From NCBI GenBank assembly GCA_014904845.1, contig MU119304.1, positions 114,100 to 178,099 on the forward strand: DNA of 64,000 nucleotides, read 5' to 3'. This document shows positions 1 to 11,123 of this stretch, piece after piece (the first letter of the stretch is position 1; each line of letters opens with the position of its first letter). A model generated the notes under the pieces. That model saw nothing but the letters and a program-made list of their open reading frames with translations. It ran no database searches and had not been told where the DNA came from. Made by a program: the position numbers and the translations under genes. Source of the stretch: Acephala macrosclerotiorum. Lineage: Eukaryota > Ascomycota > Leotiomycetes > Helotiales > Mollisiaceae.

Positions 1-61
1 ATGAAGGAGAGACTCTCACCCAATTATCCCAATAGTCCTGACGCCACTATATACTTCAGTG

Positions 62-3000
62 CTATTTCTCAATCTGGGTCTCAAAAACGGCCCCCTGCTC
101 CAACGCCTTCTTATCCATACCAAACAAGGTCCTGATCGGCATTCGCTTTTCTCTCTCCTTCCGATCCATCAAAAGAGAGATGACCACCTTCTTGAAGTTC
201 ATCGCAAGATCCTTCTCGGGTTCAAAAGCGGGGTTGAGGGCAGCAGCAAACACGCGCATTGCAGAGAGGGGTATCTTCATGATGTTACAGACATCTTGTG
301 GAGTTAGCACTTTTTCCATTTGGGTGATGAATTCTGGGTTAACGAGAGAGGAGAACTGCGTCATTCCCTCAGGCTGGACTGTGACCTGTGTAATGGAATT
401 GCTCTGTTTGCTGAGAGTGAGAACAGATGCCTTCTCGCCGGTCATGATTTCGTGAAGGAATGCCTCGTCGAGAGGCTCGATGTCGTCGCCGAACTCTCCT
501 TCCTTGCCAACTTGCCACGGAACTCTCGATTTCTCTGCATCACTGATAACCTGTTGCATGAAATCCTTGCGCTGTGTTTTGGTGAAACTATCCATTTCAT
601 CTCCCTCATTGCAATGTGTATCAAGTAGTCCTTGATACGCCTTCGCATTCTGCATGATGAGCTTTGCCTGTGGAACTTCCCAGCTCGATGCGATCTCGTT
701 GAACTTCTCCATAAGCTCTAGGGAGAACTTTTTGATGTCGGCACTGTTTTCCAAGCGGCATGCTTTTGCGACAGCTTGTTTGAGGTTCTTGAACACGGCA
801 GATCGTTTGAGGTGGACGCTCACAATGACCACGTCGTCTTCTTCTCGGCGTCCGCCAGTTGAAGCAACGTACCTGAGATATCTAATCATTTTCGTGTAGG
901 ACCGGGTTTGTTTCTCGATACGGGGCGGGAGGGCGGCTGAGAGACGGGTTGCGATGTCTTTCCGATCTTCTACCTCGCTGTCCATCATGCGTATAAAGAT
1001 GGTGACGAACGTTCGGGAATGGTCAAGCTGGATGTTTCGAAGCTGGCAATACTTCACCATCCAGTCCGCACGAGATGTGTTGAGTTTCTGTGTTATCTCA
1101 TTCTTTGTGACAACGGCGATGAGAGCTTTGTCAAGCAGTCTTCCCAAGTTCAGTTTGAACTGGCGCTGAGGCCATCCAATGTATGGGTACAATTTGGCGA
1201 CGGCTTCGTACCAACCCCATGCGACACCTGTTGCAGGAACTTCAAACTTAGGCTCTTGGCCAAACAGCTGCCAGACCATACTCATTGGGCGTGTTCCTGA
1301 TCCAGCAATGGTCAAAAGATTACCGAACAATCCGCGCATCAACTTCGTGATCGTATCCTCTGCTGTGATTGTCCGCGTCGGGGCAGTAGTTCTCCTACAG
1401 ATAGATTAGTATGAGATTTGAAATATAATTAGGAAGTCGAGGAGCTGAGCCGAGTTTCCAATACTCGCGAAGAGCTCAGCTCTGGAAATATCGTCAGATG
1501 AAGGGCAGAATGTTACATACATAGCAGCAAGTTTGGACATCGCAGCCATCAAAAGAGCACTCATAAGTTGGCCGGTCTCAGGGCTTCCGGGCTGCATATC
1601 GTATTCCCTGGAAACAACAGCTTGACTGAGGGTAGATCTCATCATAATACGTAGCGCAGCAATGTGCGCCTCGTTACACTTCTCCATCCACCGGATTTTG
1701 AATGGAGTGTCAAGGTTGACGAACTCATCCCAGCATACCCAGGCTAACATTGAACCAGTACCACGCGTCTGAGAAAGGTATGGAAGAGCAATACTAGGAT
1801 GCGTGGCTCCGAGTTGGTGTTTTAGGGGTCCCTCATGCTTGGCTTGAGATTGCTCTATAATGATACCTGCGTCGAATCCCTCAAGGAAGAGAACTCTGGA
1901 GTCTAAATCGCAGCAAGGATTGGCATCAATGGATGTGCCCTTCAAGTCTCCTAGGAGTTTCTTGTAGGGCGTAGTTTCAATGTTCAGAAGTAGCACTCCC
2001 ATTTCGGCTGCTTTCGTCTCCAGAAGTCCAGCTAAAGTCTCGAAAGTCATAGACTTGACCGCTTCGACATTGTTTTGGATTGCTGCCTGACGTTCTAAGC
2101 GCTGGAGATCGTGCGTTCGCTTCGATGTGGTCTGGGAAGACATCATGCTGCTCAGATGTGAGATGACTGATTCGAGGCTCTTCTGAAGGCTTTTGCTGTT
2201 CTTTCTGAGATCGTTAAGCATTGAGTTCTTCTTCATAACCGATTTAGGATCGGCCATATTGTACTCCTTGGACAGGAAATTGACGTATGCGTCTCTCAGG
2301 GGAGCTGTCGCGCCACTGACTTTCGTGGAGAGCACCGATATCAAGGCTCGGGAAAGGTCCACAAGATCCTTTTGGTTGAAAAGGACCTGTAATTGTGGAA
2401 CAATAGCGGATATGTCGTCCTCCAAGTCCCGAATTTGGTCGACAGATAAGTCCCCAAATAAGTCCTTGATATTTTGTGGCGGAGCCTTCTGACCCAGAGT
2501 TGGAAGAAGAACGGTGTTTGCTTCACGAAGATCAACCATTCGCTTGACTCTTGGATCTAGCAAAGATTCTAGTCCTGTAGACTCAACAACAGTTGTTACA
2601 TCAGAGCCAAAGGCTAGGTTCGAAGTGTTGAGATGGACGTGATTGGCAATACCTCGGTAGAAATAATACTTCTCAGAGATTTGCACCAACACCAATGACT
2701 GTGGGCCCGCAAGTGCTGTCACGGCATTGATATTCACCAAATCTAGCAGCGCCTTGACATCTCCATCCTTTGATGACGCTTCTGAGGTCATCTGAATGAT
2801 GAATACAGCGTTGATCCTCCATGGCGTAGCTAAATTTCGAGCGTTATCTGTCATGCGTTCGTCCACGAAGACGATAGTATTTTTGAAGCTCTCGTAGCAG
2901 GCTCGAAGAGATTGTTCATCATCGAATGGTACGCACTCTGGAGATGTCCCTGTGGCTAACAGCAAAGGACCCTCTAGCCGGGAGCCGAAAATGCATGGTA

Positions 3001-4318
3001 ATACCACCGTCGATGGATTGCTTTCTGGTGCAAGCGTTTCTGCTTTATGCATAAATTGTAGTCCTGTTCCAAATCGAATGAACTGTGTGTTGTTCCGTAC
3101 AATAAATGTGGGCAAATTAGTTGTCTGAGTGACGAATACTGCATTCTGTTTAGTGAAGATCAATGATATTTCGTCTGAGCTAGAAGAAGAACTCGACTTC
3201 GTTCCAGTGCGTTGAGCTGCGGTAGGGGAATATTAGCGCTTCTAACACTATTAGAGCATGAGAGCGTTTGTGTACTCACTTTGCGATTTCGAGCCTGTCG
3301 ACACTGCAGAAGGAACAACGACCGTCCAATCAGCACGCTTAATAGCCTCATTGAAGGAACCGCTTTTCAAGGAAGTGCCCGAGCATGACTTTCCCATATC
3401 GGTGGTTGGTGTTGGCAGTATAGAGCAGGCGAGCGAGTCTCCCTCGCGCTTGAATATCACCGGTGAGCAAATTGTGGCATCTCCAATCGAGGCTGTATCA
3501 AGCGGGACTGGGACGATATATAAAGCCTTGGGTTCGCAAATTAGCTCAGGAAGGCTCAAGAAGACAACCTAGAAATTCAAATTACCTTTTCTGCGTGATT
3601 AACAATCATCACTACAGGATTGCGGTCTCGAAACCGCGTCAACTTGGTACATCGAAATCCAGATACAAAGACAGCGAATTCCTTTTCAGACTCTAGCCGC
3701 TCATCAATCTTGATGTGATGAAGAAGATCCTTTCCTTGTTTGATGTCCCCACTGTGGACCATGCCAATGAAAGAGGTTGTTGCGCTGTAGCAAGCCGTCT
3801 TGCATGCTGCGTCTGCCACGCACAAGTCATAATAAGTTGGGTGACGCTCAGAGACAGCAAGGACGGCGATTTTGCCTGACTCGATCGGAACCTTGAAGGT
3901 CGAGGTTGGGGCTTGTTGGACTGTGTACTCGTCGTTGAAGACTCCTGTGAAGCATGTGAGTACATCAGGCGTGGGAAGTAGTGATCTGAGCTTGATTACA
4001 ACATTCACCGTGAAAGGTAACTTGAAGCACGTTGCAGGTGAGTACAGTAAATGGTAACCTACGAAGTTGAGACGAAAAATTGGCCATGCGTGTCTGCAGC
4101 GTCTGCCCAAGCTCTCCCAAGTCCACTGCATTGTAGAAATGGTTCTCCGAATAAGACGAAATATCAATCTCATCTATTCCTCTAGCCGTTCGGCAGAGTA
4201 GTAGACGCTCTGGGCTGAATGGGTGTGCTGATCCGATAGGAAGATCTTGTAGAAGAGCTCGGATTTGAGCCTTGGTGGTCGCGAGTGGGTTGAAGAAGAC
4301 CTTGGTGATGCGCTCCAT
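62..4318 (-). CDS. Unrecognised 1311-aa protein, five exons
   Basis: I do not recognise this protein. A consistent model is exons 4318-4059, 3985-3586, 3526-3280, 3216-1521 and 1394-62, which adds up to 1311 codons plus stop. The introns (73, 59, 63 and 126 nt) have GT..AG ends, CTAAT-like branch sites and matching phases. The last intron uses a perfect GTATGT donor at 1520, but its length is unusual, so that junction is the least certain. The start is ATG at 4318; a longer frame upstream has no ATG. The protein has no obvious signal peptide or membrane helix. It has a serine-rich stretch near the exon 3/4 junction and a predicted alpha-helical middle (around 2,050-2,500) with many Lys/Ser/Leu residues that may form a coiled coil. 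Composition matches the neighbouring genes and no frame is broken, so it looks like a live gene of unknown role. Confidence 0.72.
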
Positions 4319-5365
4319 AATGGCTGAGGTGAAAGCTGTCACCAATGAGGACGAAGACGACTTGATGCAGAGCTTTTTTTTTTTAGAGATTGGCAGTGTT
4401 ATAATATTATATAGGGAAGAAGATGCCGGTATGCGTCACATCTCCAATTGGGGAGGCACATGACACATGGTGATATTGAGTCACTGTCGAAAATATGCTG
4501 TATTTGGTAGCAGCGACCGATAAGCTTACTATGTACCTTGCAGCTTTGGTTCTGAATGGGGCGTAGTGAATGGTTTCGTATTTGACTGATGGAGTCGTTT
4601 GAGGCACAGCTTTTTTGGCCGAATGAGTCTTCAAGTGAGAGTTACAGTCACCTCGGTTAAGTTCCCGTGATTTGCTGTTTTACCACCAAAAGTTACAAGA
4701 AACACTTTAAAGTTCACCCATATCGCCGTCTAATCACCAAAAATCTAGCTTGTAAGATCATTTAATTAGAGCATTGCGCGTAATTTCTTCCGATTTTTAA
4801 CAAAGTGGTGAGTAGTTTCCCTGTAAATTTTGGGCTAAATATAAGAGGGTTGGGTAAAACGATCTATTTCGTTAACGAACTCGCTTAAATATTGCATTCT
4901 TCGGGTTTATTATCCCCCTTTTTTTTTTTTTTTTTTTTAATTAAAACTTTCAATAAAATATAATCCGAGGACACAGTTTCATTAAAATTGCTCGAAATAA
5001 TTAGAATTTTTATTTTTGTAAGCTTGCAAAAGGTGATTATTGTGATGCGCAGCATGAAAGAAGGCGAGCTTTGGTGTAAAAAACAGCAAATCACGGGAAC
5101 TTTATTGCTAGTACTGTAACGGATCGACCTGACAGCCTCGTGTGTTAAATCATCAGAAGACGAAGAGACCGACATCAAGCTTAGTGAGTAAAGGATCAAA
5201 AAAATATGCGCAAGGCTGGGAAGTTGAAAGTCCGGTCCCTCCTGCCCTGATTATCAGAAACTTGTAGACATTGAGGATGGCTTGGATCGCAGTCATTTAT
5301 CCAGGCTGAACTGGGAGATTGGGAATTCTGGTCTGGCCTACTATGGCCATGTTGACTTAGAGACA
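4319..5365. other. Intergenic stretch
   Basis: About 1 kb between two leftward genes. I see no coding signal. Its right two thirds is a palindromic-ended element (4660-5101, listed separately) that includes a run of 19 T near 4,920. The rest is presumably promoter of the 1311-aa gene. Confidence 0.6.
4660..5101. mobile_element. MITE, 442 bp, TTA target duplication
   Basis: The ends are inverted copies sharing AGTTCCCGTGATTTGCTG followed by a T run (left from 4660, right complement ending at 5101). Each end is flanked by TTA (4657-4659 and 5102-5104), a 3-bp TWA duplication as made by PIF/Harbinger transposases. The interior is AT-rich without coding potential, so this is a non-autonomous element. 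Superfamily assignment rests on the duplication only. Confidence 0.75.
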
Positions 5366-6991
5366 TCAAGGATTCCATGGACTAACGGCCCTTGTTCCAG
5401 ACAGAACCTCTGGTAGCGCGTCTCCCTCTCCAACAAGCAGAATGTCCTCATGCCTCACACCAAACTTGTCAACAAGATATACACCAGGTTCGCTCGTGAA
5501 AGCCATGCCCTTCACTAACAAAGTTTCGGTATTGCCTTTGTTCATGTATGGACTCTCATGAGCCTTGATACCGATCCCATGACCAACACGATGGGTGAAG
5601 GCATCGCCATACCCCGCATCTGAGATGACAGTTCGAGCTGCGATGTCGATAGATGCTGCCGAGACGTTGGCGTGCATGGCGATCATTGAAGCTGTCTGGG
5701 CTTCGAGGACGAGGTCCCAGACTGAGAGTTTCTCTTTGGTGAGAGATGAGAGCGAAGAGAATTCGGCTTCAGTGGTTGGCTCCGGGTTGAAGGGTGGGAA
5801 GAAGGTTCGGCAGATATCAGACGAGTATCCGTAGAGATGCGCTCTGTTGAAATTGTCAATTAAATGTGTTGTAACGCTGACTCAAGAAAATTACCCAACG
5901 TCGATGAGTACGAATGTCTCTGCTTCCAACACTTTACTGCCGTTGGTTCCTCCGTGTGGATTGGAAGCATTTTCGTCTGGGGAGGACATTAGTCTTGGCA
6001 TCTCGAAGAAAATCCGACTCAGGGGAGCTTACCGAACAAGACAATGTCGAAGAACGGCTCCAGGCCTGCAGCTCTTAAAGTGTTGTCCAGTACTTCCATG
6101 ACTTCGTTCTCCGTCAAGCCAGGATACATGCACTTTCTCATCTCTCTCACAGCCTCCACCGTTCCAGTATTGACAGCTCTCAAAATCTCGACCTCCCTCG
6201 CTGTCTTCGTCTGCTTCACTCTCTCCACCTCACCACCCAATCCCACAACTTCAAACCCATTCTCACCCAGGCCACGCTGGATGAAATCTCTCATCTCATC
6301 GTCAACCATGATTTTCGGAGCTCTGGTCTTGGGATCTTCATTCTCAGCACCATACCAACTTTTTAACAAGGTGTCGTACGGATTCCAATGCTCCTCCCAA
6401 CCCACAAACTCCAACTCATTCACAAACGGCATACCCAACAATTTCGCTCTTTCAATTTCAAAAGTCGGACAGAGAAATCTCGTTCTAGCTTTTATCTTCC
6501 CATCTTCCTCCACCTCAGGCTGGACGACCATCAAAAAAGGTCGTTCTTCAGGTTCCCATACCTCCCAATCCTTCTGACCGATGTTGGCATAGTACTGGAA
6601 CGTATATCCAGGCTCGACAAGAAATGCATCAATTTTGTCTGTATGGAGAGCGACGGCGAGGTTGTTTCGGCGTTGGACGAACTCGGAGATTGGGAGTGGG
6701 GCTGCGTTGTTCAAAAATGGGAGGCCAGTGCCGATGAAGTTGTTAATTGAGCATTTCTGGAATTCTTCAAGTTCATTTGATAACAAATCTAATTGCGTGA
6801 TATCGAGATATCGAGATATCTGCTTTATGTTAGCTACCGTGTATTTGAGTCGGGAATGAAAGGCGTACCAGGAGGAAGCACGTGCTGGCAGAGACGAGTG
6901 CTGTGAGGAGATATCTTCTCAGCTTGGGGGAGCTTGAAGGTCTCGGCCGATACCAGCCAGGGGCAGTCATCAATTGACCTTTCTCCTCCAT
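5366..6991 (-). CDS. Peptidase M24 (Xaa-Pro aminopeptidase/prolidase-like), membrane-anchored
   Basis: Exons are 6991-6869, 6819-6033, 5976-5895 and 5843-5366 (489 aa). All junctions are GT..AG and in phase; introns are 49, 56 and 51 nt. The first exon encodes a short basic N-terminus and a hydrophobic helix (LLTALVSASTCFLL, about residues 28-41), predicting a signal anchor, so a secretory-pathway or membrane location is inferred. The body has the creatinase/prolidase N-domain, then the pita-bread catalytic fold. Metal-ligand candidates are the two Asp of LIDVGAHLYGYSSDIC (near 328 and 340), His of RVGHGIG (near 419), Glu of TSEPGVY (near 449) and Glu of VRHEDIL (near 463). That is the complete DDHEE set of dinuclear M24 enzymes cleaving bonds next to proline. 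Substrate cannot be told from sequence. The ATG at 6991 is the first in frame with the anchor. Confidence 0.88.
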
Positions 6992-7254
6992 GTTGACTCC
7001 TCTTAATATCGCGATATGGACGAAAGATGTAAAGGGGAGGAAGAGATGAGGTTGACCGAAAGATGATAGCCTTAGGTGGGGGTACACAGCGAGGCGCTAC
7101 CGGAACTCTATTCCGATAGCCGCCACTTCTTCCATGCCAGTCACTCACTCACCATTCCCCAATGGTGCCTCCCAAGCACACATATAACAATCGCCCTTAA
7201 TGGTGTTTCGCATGAATGTCTACGATGAAGAGTTTCCGGAGCATAGAATCTGAG

Positions 7255-9180
7255 AATTCCGGAAGAACGCCGAAGAGGCGCCGAAAGACTTTGTTCGCTT
7301 GCGCACCGTGCTGAAGCCGAAAGACCTGATGGATTGGGGAACGACCCTATGTACTGTATGTACTGCTCGTGGAGTGGAATGCGTCTACGAACCAAATTTA
7401 CCCAGATCTCAACCGTGAGTTACTGTCGAAATGATTTGCGATTCCACCAAGTATGAAAATCAATCACCAAGCCAACTGCTCTAATTTAGCTCCTTGACAG
7501 AGATCAGAGCTCGACTTGAAATTCTGGAGAAAAGCAGCACCTGCTGATCAGTGGGTCATTGGGGTATTAGCACCACTACAATGTTCAGAATTTAGTCAAG
7601 TTTCCCTTACTAACGATGCTGTTCGGGCACTGCCAGGTAGACTGATATTCGAGAATGGAAGTCATGGCCCGTGGGATCTTCCGAGAACCATCGGCCATGG
7701 CGGAGAAGACGATACACCAATAACGGTATCCTGTACTTAATCAGACGGCCACGAGATCAACTAGCATCCTCGATCTGACAGTTCAACAATAGACCCTATG
7801 GACTCGTCAAATATGGCCTTCTTGGAAAGCGTTGCTCAAGCCTCGAATTCGGCTACGTAGCCAAAGGATTCGGCATCCGGAGAAACTAGGACGGATGTAG
7901 GCCTTGCTTTCGGCATTTCTCCATCTGGAGAAAATATACTTTCTTGGGATGCAACTGCTATAACGCTTCCTGAACGTCACCTCGCAGATGATCTACTTGC
8001 TAAGTTCTGGCAGAACATTCACCTAATTTTCCGGTTCTTCATCGGCCGTCGATGACAGAATACTATGAACAACTCTGGGTTGCGAACCATGAACCAAATT
8101 CTGGCTCACACTTCGACGCTCACTCTAAATCATCCTCCACGCAACATTGAATGTTCTGTTTGCAATCGGATGTCAATTTTCCCAGACTGTTTCTCCCAAG
8201 CAGAGTTTGAATGTGGCAGATGCGTTCTACCAAAGATCAAAAGGCTCGATCACTTCCATGAACTCGACGCCCCATCTCTAAGTGTTGTTCAACTACTGTT
8301 ACTAACGGGCATATACCTTCAGTCTACAAGGTTCTCGTACCGTTGTTTGAACACAATTGGGCTTGCACTGAGAGTTGCCCAAGGACTTGGGCTTCACGTC
8401 GACAAATGCACCTCCCCATTCGAGTCTCAAAAGCAACGGGAAATGAGACGGAGGGTTTGGTACATTTGTGTCATGATGGACAGCTATGTGTCTTCAGTAC
8501 GTCGTCCACAATAGACTGCCTGATGCTAATAGTATTCGCTGCAAACTGAAAGCATCAACCTTCGGTCGCCCAAGCATTCTCTCGTGAAACTGGCCCGTAC
8601 CATTACCTCTTTCAATTGACGATGAAGTCTTGTCCGAGACCATCGAAGGTGTTCAGCCTCCTAGAAGCCACTCTCAGTTGGATGGCTTTGTCCATTCCCT
8701 TGGATTTTTTGATTTTCTTGGAGACGTCTTGAAAGAATTCTATATGCCAGCCGAAGAGCAATCGAGATTAGGTAATAGTTTGGAAACGCAGCCTCTAACA
8801 TCTCTCTCCAAAGCCTTAGCCCTAAATTCGTGACTAGATGAGTTTCTAATCGGCCTGCCGCACCATCTACGGCTCCACCAGAGGACGAATTCAACCAGAG
8901 TTCTTGAGATAGACTTCGAGCTACAAGCACGAACGCTCCACTATCGATCCTTATACTTGCGAATCTTATTACTCAGACCATATGTACTCTCTGGTATTCG
9001 TAATAAGTGTAGCGTAGGCTTGCCGATGGATTCGTTATCTGCTTCTGGACTTGAGCAACGGGTTTCTGTTGAGCTAATTCAACTTTGCTTGCCCACTGCG
9101 CATGCTGTCATCAACAATCTACACGACCAGATCCGTGGGTCGTACAACACAACAAGTTGGCACGCAGTTTACTGCAAGTA
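7255..9180 (+). pseudogene. Zn2Cys6 transcription factor, decayed
   Basis: Remains of a fungal binuclear zinc-cluster regulator. Around 7,270-7,345 one frame reads RRRKTLFACAPC, a stop, SRKT, a stop, then WIGERP; both stops are TGA where Arg is usual. The end of the cluster, LCTVCTARGVECVYEP (about 7,345-7,395), lies in another frame, so the zinc finger also carries a frameshift. A helical linker (EIRARLEILEKS, about 7,500) follows. The fungal-specific TF domain is recognisable at 8,065-8,514 (LNTIGLALRVAQGLGLHVDK, then RRRVWYICVMMD), with TFGRPS-like and downstream helical remnants to about 9,180 in shifting frames. The zinc cluster cannot fold as written. Target genes are unknown; no biosynthetic cluster lies next to it. 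Confidence 0.82.
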
Positions 9181-9609
9181 ATAGATCGATCTGTCTTTGT
9201 TTTTCACTGAGCTCAAATTCCACTCCAACTACAAATGAGTTGTGGTGCTGAACATTGACTAGTTACCTTCGCCGCCGCTACAGTTATCGTGGCGGCATCA
9301 ATTTGTCCTGAAATGAGAACATATTCTTCGTCAGATACTTGAGGAAAATCTTGGGATAAAGCGTTAGAAGTCTTTCAATACAATAGTGTTCGGAGCCTTG
9401 CGTCACACGATGCCCTCGAATCCCTCAAGACATTCCGTCGCCAAGTCGTAAAGTTCACAACGATGCAAGGTTGGTGGACCAGCAACTTTCAAGACTACCA
9501 ATCAGCACTAATCCTCCCCCGGAGCATAGAACAACAGTGGTCAATCTAACCTTAGGAGAATCATCCGATTCGTCGATGTCGAATTTTCCATGGGAACCAT
9601 CCGACTTTA

Positions 9610-9998
9610 CGGAGATTGCGGCATAAAGTAATGCGATTATAGGGTATTCCAGGCACCTAGTACGCTGAAGACACGCTATCTCACCGCTGAGCAGCTTCAA
9701 GTCCGCTATATTTCTAGGCTGTCAACCCTGAAAGCCTTTTTGGAGATTTTAGGTAGCTCTAGGGTCGGTTAAGCTTAAGTAGCCTATTAGCGCTCGCTAT
9801 TTACACCTTATTTTGGGCACTATCTCGCATGCAGTTGCTTTGGAACTTTTGGTTGATAGGCGTTAATACCCTAAATTTACAGGGAATCTATTCGCTTATA
9901 GCACTCTTTTTAGCGCTCCATGGCGACATCGTTGCCCTGAGAACACTATTTCAGGGCACGAGGCCCTGTAGTCGCATCACTTTATGCCGCAATCTCCG
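9610..9998. mobile_element. MITE, 389 bp, TA target duplication
   Basis: Terminal inverted repeats of about 35 bp begin CGGAGATTGCGGCATAAAGT at 9610 and as the complement ending at 9998. The two arms differ by three transitions. Both sides are flanked by TA (9608-9609 and 9999-10000), as expected for a Tc1/mariner-mobilised element. The interior has no transposase and only a chance ORF. Confidence 0.82.
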
Positions 9999-10389
9999 TA
10001 CAGTGCTCGACTTCTTTGACACGATAGATTCAGAGCCTTTTCAAAGTCACAATACAAACCTTGACCTATAGAATCAAGTGTCCGTCAGATCCTATTTCCG
10101 CTGACTCTGAATTGCGAGGATGGCCAGGAACTCATGCTTCCAGCACAGTTTCCGCGGCTTAGCGTTTTCTTCGAGTAGGCATCTGCAATCCCGAACAGCG
10201 AGTCCTATAATCATCCCGTTCCAGAGTAAAAGTTCGGGGAGTTTGAGATCCATTCTGAATGCCTTTTTAGTATAAGTTTGCTGTCTTCATGTTGCTTTCT
10301 AGCCGTCGAACATCACTCAAACCTCTTTCTAACCGCCAAAGCCGACCCCCTTCCTCAATCTACAAGACAACCTTGTTTCACCAAAAAAC
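9999..10389. other. Intergenic stretch
   Basis: No coding signal. The last ~100 bases are C/T-rich, like a fungal core promoter, and may be the old promoter of the hydrolase fragment that follows. Confidence 0.4.
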
Positions 10390-10932
10390 ATGCCCTCCAT
10401 CGAAGTTCCCGGAGCTATTGTTGCTCGACGTCTCCTTGAACGACACCCTGAATCTTTGAAGTAAAAACTCTTCGCTCACGAACCACCGGCACTATCTATG
10501 CTTCCTGAGAAGTTTCGTACACAGGGCTATGGACATATACAGCACATTTACGACACATATCGCGCACAAGGCACAGCTGCGGCGAGAGACATTTTCACAT
10601 CTGGACTCTCAGAGCGCGACGATGGATCAGTGATGTGTGCTTGTATGGATGGCACGCAAGGAGATGAGATTCGAGTAAACTCCATGTTCTGGTTTGAATT
10701 TGAGTTGAGGCAGTATACTTCTGCACCAGTAAATATGGAGCTTCTTCAAAAGGAAAAGGAGAAGTTTATTCCGCTAGCTAGAGTTGAGTCTGGAGACGGA
10801 CCAGGAGTTGGACCGATTACAGTAATTGCAAATGTCTTAGGGAATGAAGTCATGAGAATTCCTAGAGGCCACGTTAGGTTTATGACTATACCCGAGGTCT
10901 TTGCTGAGGGATTGTTGAAGTTGCTGAAATAG
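10390..10932 (+). pseudogene. Alpha/beta hydrolase, N-truncated and nonsense-interrupted
   Basis: One frame from ATG 10390 to the stop at 10932 resembles the C-terminal part of an alpha/beta hydrolase. It starts at the end of the nucleophile-elbow region (GAIVARRLLERHPESLK), has the HEPPALSMLP strand, helical cap (HIYDTYRAQGTAAARD), FWFEFELRQY, and ends in the terminal His motif (PRGHVRFMTIPEVFAEGLLKLL). An in-frame TAA at about 10,462 splits it after SLK. Most of the N-terminal half, including the nucleophile serine, is absent upstream. The longest remaining ORF (10498-10932, 144 aa) could not be an active hydrolase. Confidence 0.72.
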
Positions 10933-11123
10933 ACCTCCGAAATGAGGGCAAGGACAATCTATAGCCTTCTTAACAAGCCATAGATTCACACTCTTCCCAT
11001 TTCTACGTGGTCGCTGTTCTTATCTCATCTTCATACCCTGTCAATATTTTCATTTTTGATTGCGAGGTTTGGGGCTTACGAAAGGTTATCGTATTCATAA
11101 TCCCGCAGTAACTGCCTTTCGGC

